Shown: positions 1 to 6,608, counted from the stretch's first letter. The stretch is 15,865 nt of DNA from Euryarchaeota archaeon UBA53 (GCA_002507425.1 DAZU01000098.1:6180-22044), one strand, 5' to 3'. The notes: generated by a model from the sequence alone, not told the origin. Numbers and translations: made by a program.

Positions 1-548
1 ATTGTTGAGGATATTACAAGGAATGGAGCAAGTTCAAAAATCACCTTATCTGCTCTTGATGGGACCATGTGCTCCTTGGTTAGGAACTTCATACCATCCG
101 CAATATTTTGGAAGAAACCTGGGAAGATTGTAACACCATACCAAGACCTATTGCCAACTCTGTTAACCATTTCATGTTCATGTCCGTCGTTTCCTGCAAC
201 CTTGTTTAACCACCCATTTACTGCTCCAATAGGTTTTCCAAGGCCGTAAGGAATCATGTTCCACCACTCTCCAGCAGTAACACCGTTTTCACCCACCCAC
301 AGAGATCTTAATGCTGTTGTAGCACCTCGACGGTCGTTTACTCGAGCGTAGAATTTTCTCTCTATCCACAAAATCATAAACATTGAGAGCATTATACCTG
401 CAAATGTGATTAAGCATGTTAATGTTGTAAATAAGAAAAAGGCAAGATCATTCGCTGCATCTTCTAGGAAAGTTCCCTCCAATAGGAAGTTTGCACCATC
501 ACGTGTTTTATGATATATTAAATCATGAAGTTGAAGCCAGTCGTCCAT
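1..548 (-). CDS. nuoH: NADH-quinone oxidoreductase-type complex I subunit H, 5' part (C-terminus outside window)
   Basis: NuoH (ND1 homologue) is the membrane subunit that joins the quinone cavity to the proton-pumping arm. I translated the 182 codons present. After about 35 polar residues there is a first membrane helix (roughly 36-62) ending in the family motif ERK (63-65) followed by ARVNDRRGA. Further on come the conserved NRVG (129-132), QNIADGMKFLTKE (147-159, matching the family QPIADGxKLxxKE) and PSRADKVIFELAPFL. Between RRGA and NRVG, where the family has only about two residues, lie roughly 55 extra residues, and NRVG to QNIADG is also about nine residues longer than usual. The ATG start has the Shine-Dalgarno sequence GAGGTGA five bases upstream, fused to the nuoD stop codon. 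It is the last gene of the visible nuoABCDH operon and runs off the window. Identity is secure; the role of the insertion is unknown. Confidence 0.94.
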   Translation of the reverse strand, partial: MDDWLQLHDLIYHKTRDGANFLLEGTFLEDAANDLAFFLFTTLTCLITFAGIMLSMFMILWIERKFYARVNDRRGATTALRSLWVGENGVTAGEWWNMIPYGLGKPIGAVNGWLNKVAGNDGHEHEMVNRVGNRSWYGVTIFPGFFQNIADGMKFLTKEHMVPSRADKVIFELAPFLVISST

Positions 549-558
549 GATATTCACC

Positions 559-1698
559 TCAACGGTCTGTCTCCCCAATGCATGGGTCAAAGCTACCCAT
601 AATCGCAGGTATGTCTGCTACCTTGTAACCAATCATTGTCTTAGCTACATATGGAATTGTAATGAACATGGGAGACCTAATCGACACCCTGTAAGGGTGC
701 TTTCCACGACCGTCTCCCCCTCCTTGTAAATAGAAGTTTGATACACCTCTTGTGCATTCATAAGTGCTGAATCCGGTCGCGCCTGCTGGAGACCTAGTAG
801 GTGCCTTGGTGATTAGCATCTCATCACCTGGCTGATAGTGTGTGTTTGCTCCACCTGGAATCTTCTCAATTGCGTCAAGAAGCATCCTGCATGACTGTCG
901 CATCTCTTCCATTCTAACCCGGTAGCGGTCGTAACAATCTGCTCCCTTGACGCTAGTTGGTTTTTCGACAGCAGGTTCCCAATCAACCTGATCGTAAACG
1001 GAATAGGGATTTGTCCATCGAGCGTCTACATTTACCCCTGCTGCTCTGATATTAGGCCCTGTGACTCCTGCATCTATCTGATCTTCTGCGGTAGCGTAAC
1101 CAACACCTTGTAGCCTTACAAGCCAAATTGTAGATTCATCGAGCAGCATTTCATACTCATTTATTCGATTCTCAAATAATTGAACTTTTGCTTTCAAACG
1201 ATTAGCCCAGCCAATTGGGATATCTCTTTTGACTCCACCTATACGGGGATAATTGTAGTGCATCCTTGATCCACCCAACTCCTGTAGAAGATCTAAGAAC
1301 ATCTCTCTGTCCCTTAGACACCAAGTCATCAAAGTTAGATTCCCAATGTCTGGACCAAATGCTCCTAACCACATCAAATGGCTTGCAATTCTTTGCACTT
1401 CAGCAGCCATTAAGCGGATATATTCGGCCCTTTCTGGAACTTCAGCTTCAAGCAAATTTTCCGCTGCCATGACATACGAATGTGCCCAAGTCATAGCGCT
1501 GACATAACACAGCCTGTCGCAGTATGGAGTGATTTGGGTGAAATCTCTTGCTTCACAGATTTTTTCTACCCCGCGATGTATGTATCCCAACTCTGCCTCA
1601 GTATCAGTTACAGTTTCTCCATCTACCTTCACACGAAGTGTCCACAAACCGTGAGTCATGGGATGTTGAGGGCCCATAGTAATCCACATTTCTGCCAT
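559..1698 (-). CDS. nuoD: Complex I subunit D (49 kDa homologue), quinone-site subunit
   Basis: NuoD forms the quinone-reduction chamber with NuoB in the peripheral arm of complex I. It derives from the large subunit of [NiFe] hydrogenases. The 379 residues are a normal length for a NuoD not fused to NuoC. Visible family motifs are GPQHPMTHG (9-17), where His16 matches the quinone-site histidine; LGYIHRGVEK (38-46); the quinone-site tyrosine in LCYVS (Tyr65); PRIGG; and the C-terminal MIGYKVADIPAIMGSFDPCIGETDR segment. No N-terminal CxxC is present, so no Ni-Fe centre is expected. The C-terminus keeps DPC (371-373), like the end of hydrogenase and Fpo-type subunits, but lacks the second cysteine. 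The ATG start has GAGGTGG four bases upstream, and that site shares bases with the nuoC stop codon. Co-transcription with the neighbouring nuo genes is very likely. Confidence 0.97.
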   Translation of the reverse strand: MAEMWITMGPQHPMTHGLWTLRVKVDGETVTDTEAELGYIHRGVEKICEARDFTQITPYCDRLCYVSAMTWAHSYVMAAENLLEAEVPERAEYIRLMAAEVQRIASHLMWLGAFGPDIGNLTLMTWCLRDREMFLDLLQELGGSRMHYNYPRIGGVKRDIPIGWANRLKAKVQLFENRINEYEMLLDESTIWLVRLQGVGYATAEDQIDAGVTGPNIRAAGVNVDARWTNPYSVYDQVDWEPAVEKPTSVKGADCYDRYRVRMEEMRQSCRMLLDAIEKIPGGANTHYQPGDEMLITKAPTRSPAGATGFSTYECTRGVSNFYLQGGGDGRGKHPYRVSIRSPMFITIPYVAKTMIGYKVADIPAIMGSFDPCIGETDR

Positions 1699-1707
1699 AT
1701 TACCACC

Positions 1708-2370
1708 TCACTTTACCCGTCCCTCATCGACTGGTTTACGACCAAAACCTTGAGGGTCGTCATACATTTCATTGAAATCGTGATACCTAATTTTGTGTTG
1801 CCTTTGCAGAGGGTGGAACCCAGTTGGAGAGTCATGAGGGTTCAATACACGGTGCATATTTACGTGTCCTACGAAATCTATACCAACCAAATCCCAAGTT
1901 TCTTTTTCATTCCAGTCTGCGCCTTCCCAAATGTCTTGTATCGATGGAACAGATGGTGAATCTCCAGCAGGTAAAGGTATGAAAACTTCAAATTCCATAG
2001 GAACTTCTTGACCTTTGAGCTTTTCACCCTCGTGAACTGTCATAGTGTGAGCCTCGACATCTTTTATCGGCCATCTATGCAAATGATAGGCGACTTCCCA
2101 ACCTCTTTCACTCTCACCCTCAGGGTAGTGTGTTCCGGTTACCATTGCACAATGGTTAACTCCAAGATTGTGCTTTAGATGCTTTGCTATCCCTCTCAAC
2201 TGGTTTGGTCCACATGTAATTCTAACAAATTTCTGTTTCTTTCCGGCTTTGTGTGCAATAACTTCCGAGACTACTCCGGCTTCAGAAAATCTGCCATTCA
2301 AGTCATCCATTGCAGCTCTGGCTGCCTCAGAATTTTGGCCCGCAGTGATCGTGGTGCCCAAATTACTCAT
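1708..2370 (-). CDS. nuoC: Complex I subunit C (30 kDa homologue)
   Basis: NuoC is a structural subunit of the peripheral arm that packs against NuoD. The 220-residue protein carries the family signature near its C-terminal half: EKETWDLVGIDFVGH (about 155-169), followed by NMHRVLNPHDSPTGFHPL, which matches the usual ER.TWDLFGI.F.GHP...RIL. The N-terminal half is an alpha/beta region with little sequence signature. The start ATG overlaps the end of nuoB by eight bases (ATGAGTAA), so translation is probably coupled to nuoB by reinitiation, and no well-spaced Shine-Dalgarno sequence is needed or seen. NuoC and NuoD are separate polypeptides here, unlike the fused NuoCD of E. coli. The identification rests on the signature plus its place between nuoB and nuoD. 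Confidence 0.95.
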   Translation of the reverse strand: MSNLGTTITAGQNSEAARAAMDDLNGRFSEAGVVSEVIAHKAGKKQKFVRITCGPNQLRGIAKHLKHNLGVNHCAMVTGTHYPEGESERGWEVAYHLHRWPIKDVEAHTMTVHEGEKLKGQEVPMEFEVFIPLPAGDSPSVPSIQDIWEGADWNEKETWDLVGIDFVGHVNMHRVLNPHDSPTGFHPLQRQHKIRYHDFNEMYDDPQGFGRKPVDEGRVK

Positions 2371-2956
2371 CTCCTACGATTATTGGCTTGTCGCCATCTC
2401 TGCCTGTTGAAGGAGCCCCGCCAATTCGGATTATCTTCTCGCGCAACTTGCCAAAACCATCGATAAGAGCCTCGGGCCTAGGCGGGCATCCTGGAATGTA
2501 AACATCTACCGGAATTACTGTATCTACACCTTCTAAGATGTTGTAAGACTGGTAATATGGACCGCCAGAAATTGCACACTCGCCCATAGCTATACAGTAT
2601 TTAGGTTCAGGCATTTGCTCCCATAGTCGGACGACAGGGTCAGCAAATTTCTTTGAAATTGGCCCATTTACCAGCAAAACATCTGATTGGCGAGGGCTTG
2701 ATCTGAATAGAACACCAAACCTGTCGCCGTCGAATCTAGGGGTAGCAGAAGCAGCCATCTCAATCGCACAGCACTTGATTCCCAAGTGCAGAGTGAACAA
2801 TGATTTACGTCCAGCCCAGTTGAAGAATCTACCAGCAAGGACGCTTAGCAGTTGTTTGATTTTGGTAGCTTTGAGAGCCTCGTCGGTTACATCACCGACT
2901 ACCTCAACAAGCGCACGGCTGTTGAAAGTAGTGTAGTTTTCACCCGTTTCACTCAT
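2363..2956 (-). CDS. nuoB: Complex I subunit B (PSST homologue), cluster N2 carrier
   Basis: NuoB binds the terminal [4Fe-4S] cluster N2, which passes electrons to quinone. All four expected cysteine ligands are present: the adjacent pair in CCAIEM (Cys62, Cys63), Cys127 in GECAISGG and Cys157 in PGCPPRPEA. The 197 residues also include the family segments RFGVLFRSSPRQSDVLLVNG and MPEPKYCIAMGECA. The ATG start lies four bases after a GAGGTGA Shine-Dalgarno sequence that is fused to the nuoA stop codon (TGAGGTGA, 2961-2968). The 3' end overlaps nuoC by eight bases. The protein should be catalytically normal. The NADH-input subunits NuoE, NuoF and NuoG are not in this window, so the electron donor cannot be read from it. 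Confidence 0.97.
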   Translation of the reverse strand: MSETGENYTTFNSRALVEVVGDVTDEALKATKIKQLLSVLAGRFFNWAGRKSLFTLHLGIKCCAIEMAASATPRFDGDRFGVLFRSSPRQSDVLLVNGPISKKFADPVVRLWEQMPEPKYCIAMGECAISGGPYYQSYNILEGVDTVIPVDVYIPGCPPRPEALIDGFGKLREKIIRIGGAPSTGRDGDKPIIVGDE

Positions 2957-2965
2957 TATTTCACC

Positions 2966-3436
2966 TCAAATGTAAATTCGGCCTCTCTTGCGGAATACGT
3001 GCCATACACCCAACGTCATTGTTGTGAAGAAAACTGTCAACACGAGCATCTCTTTACCTACCACAGCAATTGCATCGTCGCTTCCTACGCCGGTTGCATC
3101 GATTGCTAACAGTCCTCCCAATGCCATAAACATAAATGCAACATCAAAAACCAAGAAGATAATTGCATACCAATAATACTGGAAATGGAATTGTATCATT
3201 GCTTCACCGACAGGCTCAGAACCACATTCATATGTGGACAGGCGTCTAGGATATAGGCTGTGATCTCGCTCATGGCCCTCCAAAAGCCACGATTTTGTCA
3301 TATGTGGCCTAGATGCGTCAACCTTGGGCATAACGAAGTATTGGGTAACGAAAGCACCAACTGGCATACCAATGCCAATTAATGTCATCAGACCCATCGA
3401 AAGATAGGTCCCGGTAACTGTTTCCGCACCGACCAA
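2966..3436 (-). CDS. nuoA: Complex I subunit A (ND3 homologue), TTG start
   Basis: NuoA is a small three-helix membrane subunit at the joint between the quinone cavity and the proton channels. The motif YECGSEPVGEA (69-79) with Cys71 matches the flexible loop cysteine of ND3, and FQYYWYAIIFLVFDV (85-99) is the second helix. The expected acidic pair reads FDVA here: Asp98 is kept, but the usual glutamate two residues later is Ala100. Length is 156 residues against about 120-150 in the family, the excess being mainly the N-terminus and the helix 1-2 loop. I chose the TTG start because an in-frame TAA lies directly upstream, GGTGG sits five bases before it, and the next Met (residue 14) is inside the first helix with no binding site. 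It is the first gene of the nuo operon here. The start region can fold into a hairpin (3429-3476). Confidence 0.93.
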   Translation of the reverse strand: MVGAETVTGTYLSMGLMTLIGIGMPVGAFVTQYFVMPKVDASRPHMTKSWLLEGHERDHSLYPRRLSTYECGSEPVGEAMIQFHFQYYWYAIIFLVFDVAFMFMALGGLLAIDATGVGSDDAIAVVGKEMLVLTVFFTTMTLGVWHVFRKRGRIYI

Positions 3437-3476
3437 TTATGCCACCAACTGAGAGCAGTAAGACTCTCTTGGTCGG
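3429..3476 (-). promoter_or_regulatory. Leader hairpin that can pair with the nuoA start codon
   Basis: In the nuoA leader, CCGACCAA (3469-3476) is the exact reverse complement of TTGGTCGG (3429-3436), which begins with the TTG start codon. Directly inside the stem, GAGAG (3464-3468) can pair with CTCTC (3451-3455). This gives an 8-bp outer stem, a 5-bp inner stem, an eight-base loop and a 14-base bulge holding the GGTGG ribosome binding site. Folding would bury the start codon while leaving the binding site unpaired. The complementarity is seen directly; a regulatory role is inferred. Confidence 0.4.
3442..3446 (-). promoter_or_regulatory. Ribosome binding site GGTGG that supports the nuoA TTG start
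   Basis: On the minus strand GGTGG is followed by a five-base spacer and TTG. The same core and spacing occur before nuoD (GAGGTGG, four bases) and before the small membrane protein gene (GGTGGTGA), so TTG is preferred over the internal ATG. Confidence 0.6.
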
Positions 3477-3539
3477 GCCACTCAATAACCCAACATAAGC
3501 GTTGTCTCAACCCGTTGCAAATAATTGGGTCCAAACAAC

Positions 3540-3556
3540 TGACCCCGTAGGGGTCA
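3540..3556 (-). terminator. Perfect 7-bp hairpin at the stop codon of the 964-residue surface protein
   Basis: The minus strand reads TGACCCC-TAC-GGGGTCA, a perfect 7-bp stem with a three-base loop, and its first three bases are the TGA stop codon. A weakly T-rich GTTGTTTGG follows. It may mark the transcript's 3' end or protect it before the nuoA transcript begins. No strong U-tract follows on this strand, so calling it a terminator is tentative. The T6 run lies on the other side and would suit only plus-strand transcription. Confidence 0.35.
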
Positions 3557-6448
3557 TTTTTTACGTCGGAGAAGTAAAAATACAAAACCAAGTAACACAA
3601 CTCCGCCGATAATAGACAGAACTTCAGGAGTTATGAGTGAGTTTAGTGCGAATTCCGCAGGTTGTCCATTAACCGTCAATTCGATATTTTCTCTACCAAC
3701 AAGACCTATGTCTGTGGGTTCTGCTGAAATTACAAATTTGAACGTGTCTTCTATTTCTGCGTTATCTCCACCAGGAGGATTTACCTTAGCTGTTATAACC
3801 ACAGTTTCACCATCTTCAATTATGCATAGTAGGTGATCTCCGTTGTTTACACAATCACCTCCACGATAACCCAGAATAACATTCCATCCTCTCAAGCCAG
3901 AACTGGAGAAAATTTTGAATTCCGATTCGATATTACCAGCGTTGGTTAAGTTAATCTCAAATTTAGGTGAATTTCCTATTTCACCGAAAGTAATGTCTCT
4001 TTCATAATCTCCTTGGAGGCTAATGTCAACATCTAAAACTGTTTCAACAGAAAGAGAAAAACTAACTTTTCCACTTCTGTTTGCAGCATTAGATACAGAT
4101 GTCACAACCATTTCTAATAAGCCACCATCTCCGTTTTCAGACCCTCCATTGACCTCGATTTCCAGAACCACGAGAACGAAATATCTCATAATTGTGTAAT
4201 TGCCGTCTTCGCCAGCAAAGATTAGGGTTTCATTCATGCTTTCAAATGAACTTTCAATCTCGGGTGAGCCATCAGAAAGGTACCATCCACCTCGACTTGC
4301 ATTGTATCCTCCCCATCCTTTTTCAACCGTGATAGGGCCTGTAATTATATCCGGACCTAGGTACAAAGTTCGGGTAGCTATGCCACTCAATCCGCTGAAG
4401 TCAATTATTGCGTCATCTCTCAAATCCCCGGTATTTATGATTTGGATATTGAACGAAACATTCCCACCGGGAGGAAGGATAACCGCGGTATTTCTCGAAA
4501 GGTCATCAGGTGAATTCATGATTATAGCGTCCATCGCAAAATCTCGGTTCGAAAGTATTGCTGTAAACTCGAATTCTAACTGATTATCTGGGACCCCGTC
4601 ACCGTCCTCATCTCCGTTGTTATTGTCTCCAAGATTGGTTACCCTTGTAGTAAGACGAGTACTGTCTAATTCCTCTTCACCATCAACCGAAACAACAAGA
4701 TACACAACAGCTGTTTGTCTTGCGTTAATATCGATTTCAGTAATAATCGAACCATCATCGGTCTCAAAGTGTTTATTCCAAGCAGGTCTAGCGGTTTGAG
4801 AGACAACAGAGAACCTGAATCTGTCTAGTGTATTACCCTCATTTGTTATGCTTATTGGAAATTGAACAGTCGTATCTGACCGTCCAGTCTGGTCTTCGGC
4901 AGGAGCGCTTCCACTCATATCATGGACGGCTTTGACAGTCACCGATAGGTCCTTTGTGTCATAGGATCCGCCGCTGTTGGTCGGCATTACCGAGAAGGTA
5001 ATTGTGACCTCCTCAGTCGCTAGCGCATCGAGTGGAAGGGATATAGTAACATCAATTGTGCCAGTCTTATCATTGCTATGTCTAGACTCGGTTGAGACTG
5101 TTGATGATTCTAATGACACCGCCCAGCCAAGAGGCGGAGATGATGCGGATACTCTGAATGTATCTGGCCCATTGCCTTGATTTGTTATGGTCAACGTTGT
5201 GGATGTTTCTTGACCTGGCTCAACATTGTATATGGCTGTATTTCCTAGAGAAAGTGTTGCACCAAAAGATTGCCCGACGGTGACAGAAACATCTGCATCA
5301 CATTTTGAGACGGCACCATCTTTACCTTGTATCGTTATTGTCTTCTGTGAATTTGCTTCAATTGAATCGTCCGGGGTTATTTCAATAGTAAATTCCTTTT
5401 CCCCGTTTCCGTTGTTATATGGAAGCATTCCACTTGAAGCGCCATCAACACTCGCCCATGATGCATGACTGCCTTGGAAGCCTACGTTGACAGACCAGTC
5501 AGTATTTCCTTCGTTGGAAAATGTTGCTTTCAAAGTCCCCGTTTCGCCAGGTATGATGCTGAGACTAGTTCTCGACAATTCAAGGTCGCATTCTTTCAAT
5601 TCTGGAACGTTTAAGCTAAACTGTTCTGTATCAGATGCACTACCATTTGGGTTTTGATCATTGGTGACTACCCCCTCGATTTCCCAGCAATATTTGTTAC
5701 TGGCTTGTCCTTCTGGAACTTCTAATGTAACTGTGACCCATTCTGAGGACTCATTATCGACAGTAACCTGACTAGGTTCAACATCTATCGACAGACTGCC
5801 AGAAGAGGTGCAACCAGATCCACCAACAGGGTCGACACTCAGTTCTATTGTCTCCTGAACTCTACCCGTGTTCTCCACTTCCACATCCCATTCAACGGTG
5901 GTCTCGCCACCCCACTGCTTATTTGGTGATTCAACTGTCAAATCAACGCCAAATACAGCTGACCCAGCTCCATCTCCGGCTGTTGTTTCTACATCCTGAG
6001 TTTTTTGCTGAGGTTGTCCTGGTTGATCTGGAGGACTTACTTGTTCATTCGCATTTGCAGTTACAGTAGTAACGCATGAATCCTCAGCATTCTGAGCTAA
6101 TGTCACGTTTAGGAAAGTCTCCTCATAGGAACCTGATTCTATGGGTTGGGCAATTTGTCCTATTGCAGAGGAGTAGCCAGTACAATCTTGTTCATTTGTT
6201 GCCGCAAGATTAACAGATACTGAATTGGCTCCATTGTTGTAGACTCTAACTGTATACTCTGCGGTTTCGCCAGGATTGACGGTTTGTGAACTTGGAGATA
6301 CAGACAGGGATATATTCGCATCACGACCAGAATCATCAGCGGTTACCGGGGAAGAGACCGCAGGAACGAGAGAAAATAACATCAAAGAAACAAGTAGAAT
6401 ACTTGTGATGTTTTTGGTCCGAATTGGGTCCTTTCCACGGGGTTCCAT
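3554..6448 (-). CDS. Large secreted surface protein with NEW3/Ig-like repeats and C-terminal membrane anchor
   Basis: Function is unknown. The 964-residue protein has an N-terminal signal peptide (basic stretch to residue 12, hydrophobic core about 14-34). The ectodomain is all beta, with about seven repeats of roughly 110-130 residues. Their hallmark is PGxT..., then N-x-G-N (NEGNTDW 312-318, NQGNGPD 423-429, NEGNTLD 536-542, NTGDLRD 672-678, NAGNIES 836-842), and often a following GW, as in NEW3/COG1470-type domains. An Asp-rich loop, DEDGDGVPD (613-621), resembles EF-hand or thrombospondin-3 calcium loops. A Gln/Pro-rich linker spans about 138-162. Cysteines fall in pairs (89/125, 213/254, 287/383, 866/875) that could form disulfides. 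A final helix (about 943-960) ends in RRKK, typical of a surface-anchored protein. The ATG is the only possible upstream start, since an in-frame TGA lies seven codons before it. It has no Shine-Dalgarno sequence and sits in a hairpin loop. It may bind a substrate or neighbouring surface proteins. Confidence 0.85.
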   Translation of the reverse strand: MEPRGKDPIRTKNITSILLVSLMLFSLVPAVSSPVTADDSGRDANISLSVSPSSQTVNPGETAEYTVRVYNNGANSVSVNLAATNEQDCTGYSSAIGQIAQPIESGSYEETFLNVTLAQNAEDSCVTTVTANANEQVSPPDQPGQPQQKTQDVETTAGDGAGSAVFGVDLTVESPNKQWGGETTVEWDVEVENTGRVQETIELSVDPVGGSGCTSSGSLSIDVEPSQVTVDNESSEWVTVTLEVPEGQASNKYCWEIEGVVTNDQNPNGSASDTEQFSLNVPELKECDLELSRTSLSIIPGETGTLKATFSNEGNTDWSVNVGFQGSHASWASVDGASSGMLPYNNGNGEKEFTIEITPDDSIEANSQKTITIQGKDGAVSKCDADVSVTVGQSFGATLSLGNTAIYNVEPGQETSTTLTITNQGNGPDTFRVSASSPPLGWAVSLESSTVSTESRHSNDKTGTIDVTISLPLDALATEEVTITFSVMPTNSGGSYDTKDLSVTVKAVHDMSGSAPAEDQTGRSDTTVQFPISITNEGNTLDRFRFSVVSQTARPAWNKHFETDDGSIITEIDINARQTAVVYLVVSVDGEEELDSTRLTTRVTNLGDNNNGDEDGDGVPDNQLEFEFTAILSNRDFAMDAIIMNSPDDLSRNTAVILPPGGNVSFNIQIINTGDLRDDAIIDFSGLSGIATRTLYLGPDIITGPITVEKGWGGYNASRGGWYLSDGSPEIESSFESMNETLIFAGEDGNYTIMRYFVLVVLEIEVNGGSENGDGGLLEMVVTSVSNAANRSGKVSFSLSVETVLDVDISLQGDYERDITFGEIGNSPKFEINLTNAGNIESEFKIFSSSGLRGWNVILGYRGGDCVNNGDHLLCIIEDGETVVITAKVNPPGGDNAEIEDTFKFVISAEPTDIGLVGRENIELTVNGQPAEFALNSLITPEVLSIIGGVVLLGFVFLLLRRKK

Positions 6449-6456
6449 GAACCCCG
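6438..6456 (-). promoter_or_regulatory. Perfect 8-bp hairpin with the ATG start codon as its triloop
   Basis: The minus strand reads CGGGGTTC-ATG-GAACCCCG: an uninterrupted 8-bp stem, five of its pairs G-C, whose three loop bases are exactly the start codon of the 964-residue protein. No Shine-Dalgarno sequence is visible upstream. In RNA this could block or present the start codon. The pairing is certain; the effect is inferred. Confidence 0.5.
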
Positions 6457-6506
6457 GTCGGAGTCTTCACATGAAAAGCCTATCCAAAGATGTTTACTGA
6501 GACCTT

Positions 6507-6552
6507 TGATTAAAATTGTCTAATTATGATTCGTCTGCATAACAAATATTAG
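6507..6552 (-). promoter_or_regulatory. Candidate archaeal promoter region for the 964-residue protein
   Basis: The 176-base gap between the protease and the 964-residue protein is AT-rich here. Minus-strand TATA-like stretches are TAATATTTG near 6542-6550 and TTTTAAT near 6509-6515. Either would put transcription start about 25 bases further on and give a 5' leader of some 35-75 bases. Neither is a clean match to the archaeal TATA/BRE consensus, so the exact element is uncertain. Confidence 0.25.
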
Positions 6553-6559
6553 CATGCAG
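6535..6559. repeat. Inverted repeat CTGCAT...ATGCAG flanking an AT-rich core
   Basis: CTGCAT (6535-6540) and ATGCAG (6554-6559) are exact reverse complements separated by 13 bases that contain the TATA-like element. The arrangement would suit a dimeric regulator binding over a promoter, but six-base arms can arise by chance. Confidence 0.25.
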
Positions 6560-6569
6560 TAGAACATTG

Positions 6570-6586
6570 ATACCATCTTATGGTAT
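6570..6586. repeat. Perfect 7-bp inverted repeat with three-base loop
   Basis: ATACCAT (6570-6576) and ATGGTAT (6580-6586) are exact reverse complements around CTT, with one possible extra G-U pair. It lies between the protease terminator tract and the putative promoter of the next gene. It could be a terminator stem or an operator; no test is possible from sequence alone. Confidence 0.35.
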
Positions 6587-6608
6587 TGCTTACTCAGTCT
6601 ATTGACTT

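Noticed and set aside
1480..1959. 159-codon plus-strand open frame
   Set aside because: It lies antisense to the nuoD/nuoC junction. Both minus-strand genes have clear family motifs, and the plus-strand translation is low-complexity and Cys/Ser/Ile-rich with no recognisable domain.
559..3436. A [NiFe] hydrogenase or Mbh/Ech-type complex instead of complex I
   Set aside because: NuoD lacks the N-terminal CxxC and the final CxxC needed to bind Ni-Fe, and it has the quinone-site His and Tyr of complex I.
3540..3562. Hairpin plus T6 as an intrinsic terminator for plus-strand transcription
   Set aside because: No plus-strand gene leads into it, and archaeal termination does not normally need such hairpins. 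I kept only the stem, as a minus-strand 3'-end feature.
3388..3600. 70-codon minus-strand frame upstream of nuoA
   Set aside because: It overlaps the start of nuoA and the end of the surface protein in another frame, and its sequence is explained by the intergenic inverted repeats.
4200..4583. 127-codon plus-strand open frame
   Set aside because: It is fully inside the 964-residue surface protein on the other strand, and its composition is typical of an antisense shadow.
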